A DNA stretch of 64,000 bases, taken from positions 4,261,735 to 4,325,734 of the forward strand of contig OY811988.1 of NCBI GenBank assembly GCA_963681505.1, given 5' to 3'. The stretch's first letter is position 1, and each line of letters opens with the position of its first letter. The position numbers were made by a program, and so were the translations under genes. Source of the DNA: Eunapius fragilis. Taxonomy: Eukaryota > Porifera > Demospongiae > Spongillida > Spongillidae. Below are positions 47,821-57,794 of this stretch, one piece after another. The notes beneath the pieces were generated by a model. The model did not search any database, had not been told where the DNA came from, and saw only the letters and a list, made by a program, of their open reading frames with translations.

Positions 47821-48229
47821 TATCCGGAGACATTAATTAGAGAATCCTCCATAGCGCACGTGATACATTTGAGGATACTCGAAATATACGCAGTGCGAAA
47901 TTGGTTCTATACGCAAAATATACCAGTGGGATATTTCGCGTATACGCACGCGTATATTCGTGCGTATACTCGAAATATACGCAAAATATACAATAGCGTA
48001 TATCCTATTTTTTGCACAGTGATTGTCAGTACATGCTGTCTTAAATGATTTACTGTCCGTTTTAAGTAAAGAACTCCCACTGTCAGATGTGGGGGATGAA
48101 AAAAACGCATACCCTTATAGCTCCATCATGAATTTGGGTATGCTAGGTGCACATTGTCCAGCTCAGGAAGCATTTGAACATTATGCGCAATTTGAATAAA
48201 TAGAATATAAACACGCGAAATATGAAGTT

Positions 48230-48631
48230 TCATAACAGTCGGACATAAATGGATCCGCATATGTCTTCCAATGCCATGTTGCTACAACTGCTGGTCGATG
48301 GAATTAATGTTGGACATTGTTGAGCTACCTGTACGGATCAGGAGTTACATGAATGACGGTCATTTAGAATTATTTCAAGCAATCTTACCCATAAACATAA
48401 ATTGCTTTGAATAGATGATTTGATTCCAGTCAGAGCAGTTTGGTTGCACGCAGTTCCATTAGGACAGTGGGCAATAGTTCCCTCCAAGTACCACAGAGAC
48501 TGGCATATCAGCTTCACTGTCGTCGAAGTTTTAGTATTGCTGCAATCAGCGTCACGATTGTGAAGTAGGTGACCCAAGGCACCGCCCACCAGGATGAGAA
48601 CCCAAATAGTTGCATGGAGAAGTGGAGACAT
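48230..48631 (-). CDS. Secreted 8-cysteine peptide precursor, subfamily B, array copy 1
   Basis: Exon 1 48631-48389, intron 48388-48329 (60 bases), exon 2 48328-48230; 113 residues. The signal peptide is MSPLLHATIWVLILVGGALG, then HLLHNR. All eight cysteines, the SLWYLEGTIAHC core and both sequons are present. C-terminus GSIYVRLL (Arg where others have Gln). First of three near-identical genes in a 1.64-kb tandem array, all on the minus strand. The TATA-like site is about 50 bases upstream. Nearly identical to 49868-50269, suggesting very recent duplication or gene conversion. Confidence 0.86.
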
Positions 48632-48677
48632 TGCTGGCTGTGATCTTGCTGTTGAGAATAGTGAAGAAAACGTCTGC

Positions 48678-48689
48678 GAATATATACCC
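48678..48689 (-). promoter_or_regulatory. TATA-like element, array copy 1
   Basis: Minus-strand GGGTATATATTC, about 50 bases upstream of the ATG. Confidence 0.55.
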
Positions 48690-48904
48690 GGCAGTGGGGA
48701 AGATTCGCGATGAATAATCTTACAAGTGACGTCTCTGGTGCAGGAAGTTATGTGCCAATGGAATGTATTCGCAGAATCATATTGTTATGGAGATAGCCTA
48801 GTGGTAACGGAAGTGTTCTGTAGTACCATACAGTAGAATATTGTACAAAACTACAATCAGGCACGTATAACGCGTATACTCTACTCATGTTCACACGTTT
48901 CCAT

Positions 48905-49850
48905 GGCTATGGCTTTCTTTGATGGGATATTTGAAGTATTTAATTTATACTTACGCATGCGCAAAGAAGTGCTTTTTTCGTGAGCACTGATTTATGCCAG
49001 TTGATCATATGAAGCAATTGGTGATACTACTACCACTACTCAGTCACGTCCCCAGACCACATGTATTATCGCTGTAAACAGCACCACCATTTACAAAGAT
49101 ATTATATCATGTGCATCTGAGGACGTGAATAATATTAAATGGATCTCGTTGTAATTATCCATGCTGAGCTGTTATAATTATACTCCATAGAACGATCAAC
49201 AGTTGTCTTGAAATAATATAGTGGAATCATTTCAATGTAACGGCAAGTCTATATGGTACCAGTATTATTAATGAAATTATTGTTTAATTCTCACTGATGC
49301 AAGACTTGATGCATTGCAGATCGAACATGTTTAGATTGAAATGGCAGTTTCCCAACTTTATCCCAACTAACCCCACCTTTTTCAAAGTAACAGCTGGTAA
49401 TGAGGAAGGCAACTATATAATCATTGCTTGGCTATGGGGTTGGATTGTCCCTTTGTCTCTTAGCAAGTCATATAACAGGCACCCACCACATGCCCGTACC
49501 TAAGACAACTCAGCCCGGAAGAATGCGACGACGGAGACGTTTCCAGATTGCATTCTTTCTTCAATTACAATAGGTTAATATTCGCGGCAAAAATAAGTCA
49601 TTGAAATATTACCAATTAACTGCTGTACGTCGCGTCACCTTTGCTCACCAACTTTCATTTTTGTCAGTACATGCAGTATTAAATGATTTACTGTCCGTTT
49701 TAAGTAAAGAACTCCCACTGTCAGATGTGGAGGATGAAAAAAATGCATACCCTTATAGCTCCATCATGAATTTGGGTATGCTAGGTGCACATTGTCCAGC
49801 TCAGGAAGCATTTGAACATTATGTGCAATTTGAATAAATAGAATATAAAC
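48905..49850. repeat. Tandem-array spacer, unit 2, with small open frames
   Basis: Starts GATGGGATATTTGAAGTATT. A plus-strand frame at 49601-49837 reads VLSKELPLSDVEDEKNAYPY and SSIMNLGMLGAHCPAQEAFE and ends 30 bases before the 3' end of the convergent peptide gene. Another at 49297-49503 has FKVTAGNEEGNYIIIAWLWG. Both are altered in units 1 and 3, so neither is a confident gene. Confidence 0.7.
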
Positions 49851-49867
49851 ACGCGAAATATGAAGTT

Positions 49868-50269
49868 TCATAACAGTCGGACATAAATGGATCCGCATAT
49901 GTCTTCCAATGCCATGTTGCTACAACTGCTAGTCGATGGAATTAATGTTGGACATTGTTGAGCTACCTGTACAGATCAGAAGTTACGTGAATGACGGTCA
50001 TTTAGAATTATTTCAAGCAATCTTACCCATAAACATAAATTGCTTTGAATAGATGATTTGATTCCAGTCAGAGCAGTTTGGTTACACGCAGTTCCATTAG
50101 GACAATGGGCAATAGTTCCCTCCAAGTACCACAGAGACTGGCATATCAGCTTCACTGTCGTCGAAGTTTTAGTATTGCTGCAATCAGTGTCACGATTGTG
50201 AAGTAGGTGACCCAAGGCACCGCCCACCAGGATGCGAACCCAAATAGTTGCATGGAGAAGTGGAGACAT
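49868..50269 (-). CDS. Secreted 8-cysteine peptide precursor, subfamily B, array copy 2
   Basis: Exon 1 50269-50027, intron 50026-49967 (60 bases), exon 2 49966-49868; 113 residues. The signal peptide is MSPLLHATIWVRILVGGALG, with an Arg in the hydrophobic stretch that may weaken it. Then HLLHNRDTDC. The eight cysteines, both sequons and the GSIYVRLL tail are as in array copy 1, from which it differs by only a few residues. A secreted peptide of unknown role. Confidence 0.84.
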
Positions 50270-50315
50270 TGCTGGCTGTGATCTTGCTGTTGAGAATAGT
50301 GAAGAAAACGTCTGC

Positions 50316-50327
50316 GAATATATACCC
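50316..50327 (-). promoter_or_regulatory. TATA-like element, array copy 2
   Basis: Minus-strand GGGTATATATTC, about 50 bases upstream of the ATG. Confidence 0.55.
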
Positions 50328-50559
50328 GGCAGTGGGGAAGATTCGCGATGAATAATCTTATAAATGACGTCTCTGGTGCAGGAAGTTATGTGCCAACGGA
50401 ATGTATTCGCAGAATCATATTGTTATGGAGATAGCCTAGTGGTAACGGAAGTGTTCTGTAGTACCATACAGTAGGAATATTGTACAAAACTACAATCAGG
50501 CACGTATAACGCGTGTACTCTACTCATGATCACACGTTTCCATGGCTATGGCTTTCTTT

Positions 50560-51530
50560 GATGGGATATTTGAAGTATTTAATTTATACTTACGCATTCG
50601 CAAAGAAGTGCTTTTTTCGTGAGCACTGATTTATGCCAGTTGATCATATGAAGCAATTGGTGATACTACTACAACTACACAGTCACGTCCCCAGACCACA
50701 TGTATTATCGCTGTAAACAGCACCACCATTTACAAAGATATTATATCATGTGCATCTGAGGACGTGAATAATATTAAATGGATCTCGTTGTAATTATCCA
50801 TGCTGAGCTGTTATAATTATACTCCATAGAACGATCAATATTTGTCTTGAAATAATATAGTGGAATCATTTCAATGTAATGGCAAGTCTAATATGGTACC
50901 AGTATTATTAATGAAATTATTGTAATGAAATTATTGTTTAATTCTCACTGATACAAGACTTGATGCATTGCAGATCGAACATGTTTAGATTGAAATGGCA
51001 ATTTCCCAACTTTATCCCAACCAACCCCACCTTTTTCAAAGTAACAGCTGGTAATGAGGAAGGCAACTATATAATCATTGCTTGGCTATGGGGTTGAATT
51101 GTCTCTTTGTCTCTTAGCAAGTCATATAACAGTCTCCCACCACATGCCCGCACCTGTCGCAACTCAGCCCGGAAGAATGCGACGACGGAGAAGTTTCCAG
51201 ATGGTATTCTGATAATTCTTCAATTAAAATAAGTTAATATTCGCGAATCTTCGCGAATCGTGGTGCAAAATACCTCATTGAAATATTACCAGTTAACTGC
51301 TGCACGTCGCGTCATGTTTGCTCACCAACTTTCATTTTTGTCGGTACATGCAGCATTAAATGATTTACTGTTCGTTTTAAGTAAAGAACTCCCACTGTCA
51401 GATGTGGGGATGAAAAAATATATGCACCCTTATAGTTATAGCTCCATCATGAATTTGGGTGTGCTAGGTGCACATTGTCAAGCTTATTGAACATTATGCG
51501 TAATTTGAATAAATGGAATATAAACACTCG
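50560..51530. repeat. Tandem-array spacer, unit 3
   Basis: Third direct copy of the spacer, more diverged. A ~13-base segment near 50915 (TGAAATTATTGTAA) is locally duplicated. The plus-strand frame (51260-51490) is shortened relative to unit 2. Confidence 0.7.
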
Positions 51531-51542
51531 AAACATGACGTT

Positions 51543-51944
51543 TCATAACAGTTGGACATAAATGGATCCGCATGTGTCTTCCAATGCCATGTTGCTACAA
51601 TTGCTGGTCGATGGAATTAATGTTGGACATTGTTGAGCTACCTGTACGGATCAGAGGTTACATGAATGACGGTCATTTAGAATTATTTCAAGCAATCTTA
51701 CCCATAAACATAAATTGCTTTGAATAGATGATTTGATTCCAGTCAGAGCAGTTTGGTTGCACGCAGTTCCATTTGGACAATGGGCAATAGTTCCCTCCAA
51801 GTACCACAGAGACTGGCATATCAGCTTCACAGTTGTCGAAGTTTTAGTATTCCTGCAATCAACGTCACGATTGTGAAGAGGTTGACCCAATGCATCTCCC
51901 ACCAGGATGAGAACCAAAGTAGTTGCATGGAGAAGTGGAGACAT
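51543..51944 (-). CDS. Secreted 8-cysteine peptide precursor, subfamily B, array copy 3
   Basis: Exon 1 51944-51702, intron 51701-51642 (60 bases), exon 2 51641-51543; 113 residues. The signal peptide is MSPLLHATTLVLILVGDALG, then QPLHNRDVDC. Eight cysteines are conserved. Exon 2 has NCSNMALEDTCGS, so Ser95 is Asn (a possible new NCS sequon) and Ile104 is Thr. It is the most diverged array member, in keeping with its more diverged spacer. Confidence 0.85.
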
Positions 51945-52001
51945 TGCTGGCTATGATCTTAATGTCAGATTGCTATTGAGAATAGTGAAGAAAACTCCTG
52001 C

Positions 52002-52013
52002 GAATATATACCC
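52002..52013 (-). promoter_or_regulatory. TATA-like element, array copy 3
   Basis: Minus-strand GGGTATATATTC, about 60 bases upstream of the ATG. Confidence 0.55.
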
Positions 52014-52179
52014 GGCAGTGTGGGAAGATTCGCGATGAATAATCTTAGTGGAATTCACGTCTCTGGTGCAGGAAGTTATGTGCCAACGGAATGTATTCGC
52101 AGAATTTATTTTATTATGTAGCTGCATAGTGGTAACGGAACCGTTCTGTGGTACCATACAGTACACGTTTCCATGGCTA

Positions 52180-52910
52180 TAGCTTTCTTTGATGGGATAT
52201 TTGAAGTATTTAATTTATACAAAGAAGTACTTTTTTCGTGAGCACTGATTTATGCCAGTTGATATTATTGGGACGACCCGACCATATGAACAATTGCCGT
52301 TACGACTATATTAAGTTACCACTATTCATTCTCGTCCCCAGACCACATGATGTATGCGATTATTGCTGTAAACTACACCACCGTTTACAATGATATTACA
52401 TCATGTGCGTGATTAATATTAAGTGGATCACGTTGTAATTACCCAAGCTGAGGTTTTACTATTATTCTCCATAGAACTATCAACATTCGCCTTGAAACAA
52501 TACTGAGGAATAATTTTAATGTAATGGTATACATATTTGGTATCGGTACTATTGATGAGAATGTTGTTTGATTCCCATTAATGCTAGACTTGATGCATTG
52601 GAGTTCGGATACCAGAAGCATAGTAACTACAATCATGCATTGCGTGACTATGGCTGGATTGTCACTTTGTCTCCTAAGTAGATCCAAATGATACTTTGCT
52701 AATTAGTTAAGTATTGTAGAATTGTATGATTGGTGCAGTTTGGCTACAGCAGTTATAAACCTGCATTGTCCAAACATTAGCTGGAATTAACTGACGATTT
52801 CGATTATTTTCAATTATTTCAATAATTGAGTGCTTACTTTTAATTTCCATTTTGGTAAACGTTCATAGCCTTTAGCTTTCATTGTTTTAATTATTCCGCC
52901 TGGTATCATT
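52180..52910. repeat. Partial fourth array spacer, then anonymous sequence
   Basis: 52185-52690 resembles the start of the spacer units (GATGGGATATTTGAAGTATT, GTCCCCAGACCACATGATGT) but is diverged and has no following peptide gene. 52700-52910 shows nothing. Confidence 0.6.
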
Positions 52911-52924
52911 ATCGTGGCAAATGG

Positions 52925-54508
52925 TTTACTAAGTAAACTTTAGCGGAATGCTTGTGGACCACCGTGAAGAGATTTTTTTTAGAAAAATTGATCTCTACCA
53001 TAGGTAAATGTATTTCCCTGACGCCAGGAATAAGGTCATACTCTTCTTTCCACGACCGAGTTGACGGTACCGGCGTAACATAAATATGTATATCCGGTGC
53101 TTGTTTATTTTGTTTAAACGCCACAACATGCTAGATACAACATTCCATGCATAAGACAGACTCTTAGACTAGGTACGCATCAAGAACGTACTATACCTGG
53201 AAATGCATGCATGCGAATAATCGAGTAAATAGTTCAATGAACGTCGTACTAAATCCCGGGAACTCAAGATCCATGTAATGCACCTTGTCTCGCAGTATTG
53301 TTGTGGTGTCCCGTTACTAGCGTTAGTGTGCTATAATTTTTGTTAAGCAAACAGCGCGGCTTAACAGCAGGTAAATGAAATCAGACTGAGTGTATTTCTT
53401 GCTTTGTGCAACTTTCCTAAATATGCATTCATGTTAATCTACCAGTGTACAATAACATGCATGCATGTATGCACACAGCATGCTTATATAGATGCACGCG
53501 CATGTAAAGACATATACATACATGCACAGCACACAACACCCCCCCCCCCCCCACACACACACACACACGCACAACAACACACATCCGATAACCAGTGATG
53601 CCGCGGCCAGCAATATACGATACGGTCACGTTGATGGCCGGCCGGATTTTGTCCCGACGGTCACGATCGTGGTCAAAGGCTGACCGCCACTTAGCAATAC
53701 GGTCACGTACACGGCCTGGCCGGCAGCCGTCTATCTTCAATGCGGTCACGGACGGTCACGGCTTTACAGCCTTTAGGCATTTATAATACGTCATTGCGTA
53801 ACAAAAAGTTATTTAACCCGCGGTTTACGACAGATGCGGGGAAATATTGGGGAATATATCATATTCATAATTCCTTTTTCTAAAGCTAAATATGTTTAAT
53901 AATACTCCAATCATTATAGATGAAATTGGAAAAGTAAAGAATCAGCAGGCATATACAATTGTCGTATTGTAACCTTTAAAAGCCATTATAGTTTTAACGA
54001 TGTGCCTCAGCATTCAAGGTACAGTTCCGATATACACTATAGCCTATACTTAATAAATGGATGCAAAAGCGAATGTTATAAGAAACAATTTTATACACCG
54101 AAAACCAATACAGTGGTATAAGTAGTGCGATCGACCAGGAATTGCATAGAAAAACAAAGGGCACCTGGCGCAGCATGTTTGCGGAATTGTCCGACAATAC
54201 GAGCCTGTATATAACTCCATAGGGCAGTCGCAAATGCGTACTGAGCTTTAAATATGAAAAACTGCAAGAATGATCATTCAAACGACTAGGAGGGAATTAT
54301 TCCCCAAAATAATCAAGATTTCCCCGCGTCTGTCGTAAACCGCGTGTTAAAAAGTATCATAACAATCTGAGAGCTTTAATCGCGCTTTACAGGCTTAGTC
54401 ATGCAGTGGCAACAGCCTCGAGGCAAAATCCGGCCAGCCGTCAACGTGACCGTACCGCGTATATTGCTGGCCGCGGCATCACTGGTTATCGTATGTGTGT
54501 TGTTGTGC

Positions 54509-54539
<31 letters not shown>

Positions 54540-55145
54540 TTGTGTGTGCTGTGCATGTACGTATATGTGCTTACATGCGCGTGCATCTATACTGAAGCAT
54601 GCTGTGTGCATACATGCATGCATGTTGTTGTACAATGGTAGATTAACATGAATGCATATTTAGGCTAGTTGCACAAAGCAAGAAATACATTCAGTCTGAT
54701 TTCATTTACCTGCTGTTAAGCCGCGCTGTTTGCTTAACAAAAATTATAGACACTAACGCTAGTAACGAGATACCACAACAATACTGCGAGACAAGGTGCA
54801 TTACATGAATCTTGACTTCCCGGGATTTAGTACGACGTTCATTGAACTATTTATTCGATTATTCGCATGCATGCATTTCCAGGTATAGTACGTTCTTGAT
54901 GCGTACCTAGTCTAAGAGTCTGTCTTATGCATGGAATGTTGTATCTAGCATGTTGTGGTGTTTAAACAAAATAAACAAGCACCGGATACATATTTATGTT
55001 ACGCCGGTACCGTCAACTCGGTCGTGGAAAGAAGAGTATGACCTTATTCCTGGCGTCAGGGAAATACATTTACCAATGGTAGAGATCAGTTTTTCTAAAA
55101 AAAATCTCTTCACGGTGGTCCACAAGCATTCCGCTAAAGTTAACT
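52925..55145. repeat. Large palindrome, arms ~725 bp
   Basis: 52925-53650 is an inverted copy of 54425-55145. Both contain CATTCCGCTAAAGT, the GTACCGTCAACTCGGTCGTG block, CATGCATGCATT words, a C/G-run with a short (CA)n, and CCAGCAATATACG. The spacer is about 775 bases. The right arm borders segmental-duplication copy B exactly at its outer edge. Confidence 0.8.
53812..54351. mobile_element. 540-bp TIR element at the palindrome centre
   Basis: Ends are inverted repeats of about 35 bases containing CGCGGTTTACGACAGA.GCGG and GGAAAT. It is flanked by imperfect AAAAAGT repeats (8-9 bp), which could be a target duplication. The interior is AT-rich with no gene, though a minus-strand frame covers 53994-54281. 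MITE-like. Confidence 0.55.
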
Positions 55146-55321
55146 TAGTATTATTATTTGCCGAGAGTACAGCCATTAATAACCCATTAGAAGTCGCCTT
55201 TGACCTCGCCAACTTTCTCAACACCCATCTGCTGTGTATCCGTCAAAGAAGTAATACATATAGGAATGGCCCTCAGGTCCCAAGAGTGATACCCGACCAT
55301 ACAAGTTATGTAATGTATTGA
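54950..55321 (+). CDS. Open frame spanning palindrome arm and duplication B edge, unknown
   Basis: 123 codons. The first half (IHIYVTPVPSTRSWKEEYDL, IPGVREIHLPMVEI, KKNLFTVVHKHSAK) is also open in the inverted left arm (53124-52909). The second half (ESTAINNPLEVAFDLANFLN) matches 29015-29100 in copy A. Conservation of both parts suggests old coding exons, possibly of a transposon. The join coincides with the duplication breakpoint, so this exact protein is doubtful. Confidence 0.3.
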   Translation: MLWCLNKINKHRIHIYVTPVPSTRSWKEEYDLIPGVREIHLPMVEISFSKKNLFTVVHKHSAKVNLVLLFAESTAINNPLEVAFDLANFLNTHLLCIRQRSNTYRNGPQVPRVIPDHTSYVMY

Positions 55322-55969
55322 ATGATATGTCGGGAGAAAACCATCTACACTATTATATGACCGATGTCTCGACCGCGGATATTCAATGGGAGATTTTGCA
55401 AGAATTGAATGCCAATGTGCTCATTCGTGAATCATAATAGATGAGTTGATGCTACCGCTGCAAAATATATGTATATAATCATTAATATATATATATATAA
55501 ATTAAGCTTAGCAACAGCATAATAGCGCTCATAACCTTCCTTCAAAAAGGTGACGCTTTGTAAGAAGTTGCGAAGGACGCTGCACACGAGCGCCGATCGA
55601 TGTGAAAATACGTGTATAAAAGTTTTAGGATTCTTGTTTCTGCATGGCACTGCTTTCTAGTCATAGACGGGTAGAAAAGTAATTCTTAGTACTTGATAGC
55701 ACAGCATGCTAGATCGATCGCGCGATTTACTGTTCCAGTACAGTGTCACGTTATTTTCTAGTATTGCTCTTGAAACGGAGTTGTGCGTGTTTTAGTTCTT
55801 ATCCATCCTTAGTAGTAATACATACTGATGGCTGTTGAGAGGTGAGAGTGTCAATCATCACGTGACCTAGCAACAAGGTACTCTGCATGACAATAATAAA
55901 ACACAGAGATACCAAATATGCAATGAAATGAACAACTATAGCTGATCGTTAAATATTCACCGGGTTACT

Positions 55970-56240
55970 CGAACAACATTCTCCTCAACAGGCCGATAGC
56001 AGCGTTCCGTTTGACACTAAGTACCTGGGCCTGGCTACTTCAAACGTACTCTGAAATGTTTAGGTGAAATCTGAACTGATCCCGGGAATGATCTCAATTA
56101 CCGGAACTAGTTTCATGCGTAAGTATTCTAGAGCGCCACCATGTTTGCAGCAATTTCAGTCGCATGGCCGGCTGAAATTTTTGGTTCCGAAGCACCTCTG
56201 TCCTTTTATATGCAAAATCCTCCTTTTAAACAAACCGCGC
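55970..56240. other. 270-bp segment present only in copy B
   Basis: Copy A reads GGGTTACTC directly into ATCCTCGTATACGTAGGGAT; copy B has about 270 bases between the same phrases. No TIRs or target repeats are visible. Either a deletion in A or an insertion in B. Confidence 0.55.
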
Positions 56241-56514
56241 ATCCTTATATACATAGGGATAGGTTTGATTAGCAGATAACATTCTAATAAAATAATGCCA
56301 CCATCCCTTCATAAATGTAATAGTATCAACCAAATTGCTCCCCCCCCCCCCCCCCCCCCCCCCCCCCACAGTTGTTCGTATTGTGTAGACGGCTCGCACG
56401 ACACAACCTTTGTGATCAATGTCCGCGTAGTACTATATGTCCGCGTGTTATTTAACGTCAATTGACTTAATTTTTACATGATACGCAGAAGCGTTCACGG
56501 TTGCGGAGATAGTC

Positions 56515-57033
56515 ATGTTTAATCAGGAGCCATTTATTTTTCAATGGGGGGCAGAAAGGGAAGGGATTTATATCAACACTAGTAAGGGAAGACCGCACGC
56601 ACAGATTACACATGTTGATAGTGGTTTATATGTATTGGTGCCCGTAATTAAGGTTTGCGTTATCCGCCATAATCACAGCAAAAATGATCGCAAATCAAAA
56701 ATACAATTGATTGACCGTGTCAGGATGTGGGTGCATAATCTATCATTAATTAAAATTAATCCACATGTTATATATGAGTTCAGCCTGTTAATAGTGGCAC
56801 ATGCGCCTTGTGTCGCGATGGTAGCACGCTACCTTAATCCCCCGCGGGGCACGTTTGTCCTCCAAGGGGCACAGAAAACAAAATGTTGTCAATTATTCAG
56901 TTCAGCTTTCCCAGTGACGTTTAATGGATTTGCCTCATTGTTCAAGTTCTTATCTGTTTGGGCCGAAGTTTCAAAGCACTATCTTCTTTGCAGCAGCTCG
57001 TTTCAGCCAAACCACCCGGATGCGCAAATGTGA
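56515..57033 (+). CDS. 172-codon open frame, unknown
   Basis: Begins MFNQEPFIFQWGAEREGIYI; later SGLYVLVPVIKVCVIRHNHS, RVRMWVHNLSLIKINPHVIY, VARYLNPPRGTFVLQGAQ and SVWAEVSKHYLLCSSSF. The longest non-repeat frame outside the transposons. The copy at 30120-30632 is only partly open. No domain, signal peptide or conserved start context recognised. It could be a gene or a chance-preserved element frame. Confidence 0.35.
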   Translation: MFNQEPFIFQWGAEREGIYINTSKGRPHAQITHVDSGLYVLVPVIKVCVIRHNHSKNDRKSKIQLIDRVRMWVHNLSLIKINPHVIYEFSLLIVAHAPCVAMVARYLNPPRGTFVLQGAQKTKCCQLFSSAFPVTFNGFASLFKFLSVWAEVSKHYLLCSSSFQPNHPDAQM

Positions 57034-57326
57034 CATTATATACTAGAACAAAGTCTGAACTAAACTGAACTATTCTGATTTGCAAGAATAATAATAGAAA
57101 ATCTTGAATTTATGTATATACACGTGTTTCTTTGATCTGTAGGATGCTTGCTATTGACTGTCATTTATTTGCTAAAGTGTACACAGATACACATTATCCA
57201 CCGATGAAAGGAACAAAAAAGAATAGTTCAGTTCGGTTCAGATATTGTTAATTAGGGTATATCATTACTTCATTACTAATCTTAGGCTCGAATAAACTTT
57301 ATACCAAAATCGCGACACATGAAGTT

Positions 57327-57728
57327 TCATAACAGTTGGACATAAATGGATCCGCATATGTCTTCCAATGCCATGTTGCTACAACTGCTGGTCGATGGAA
57401 TTAGTGTTGGACATTGTTGAGCTACCTGTACGGATCAGGAGTTACATAAACGACGGTCATTAGAAATTATTTCAAGCAATCTTACCCATAAACATAAATT
57501 GCTCTGAATTGCTGATTTGATTTCAGTCAGAGCAGTTTGGTTGCACGCAGTTCCATTTGGACAATGGGCAATAGTTCCCTCCAAGTACCACAGAGACTGG
57601 CATATCAGCTTCACAGTCGTCGAAGTTATAGAATTGCTGCAATCGACGTCACGATTGTGAAGAGGGTGACCCAAGGCACCTCCTACCAGGATGAGAACCA
57701 AAGTAGTTACATAGAAAAGTGGAGACAT
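57327..57728 (-). CDS. Secreted 8-cysteine peptide precursor, subfamily B (duplication copy B)
   Basis: Exon 1 57728-57486, intron 57485-57426 (60 bases), exon 2 57425-57327; 113 residues. The signal peptide is MSPLFYVTTLVLILVGGALG, then HPLHNRDVDC. All eight cysteines, both sequons and GSIYVQLL are present. It differs from its duplicate at 30922 by Tyr6/His6, Glu/Gly in TEIKSAIQ, and Leu80/Val80 among others. The promoter with its TATA-like site is duplicated with it. Confidence 0.86.
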
Positions 57729-57781
57729 TTCTTTTCAGGTTTCAATCGAATGGCGGATGAATAATGAAAAAATCGTCCTCA

Positions 57782-57793
57782 AATATATACCCT
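57782..57793 (-). promoter_or_regulatory. TATA-like element and upstream block
   Basis: Minus-strand GGTATATATTTG with the same CCCACGTTAG and TTATTGATCG words upstream as at 31377. Confidence 0.6.
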
Positions 57794-57794
57794 G

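Larger units (their letters stand above)
42984..48021. mobile_element. CACTA/EnSpm-type DNA transposon, 5.0 kb, apparently non-autonomous
   Basis: Ends are inverted repeats starting CACTGTGCAAAAAA, followed on both sides by TATACGCTA and repeated GCGTATAT words (subterminal repeats). The flanks are a 3-bp repeat ATT (42981-42983 and 48022-48024). The paralogous units at about 49651-49667 and 51322-51338 are uninterrupted and define the empty site. CACT(A/G) ends with 3-bp duplications are the hallmark of this superfamily. Inside are microsatellites, a minisatellite and a few exon-like stretches but no recognised transposase. Confidence 0.85.
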
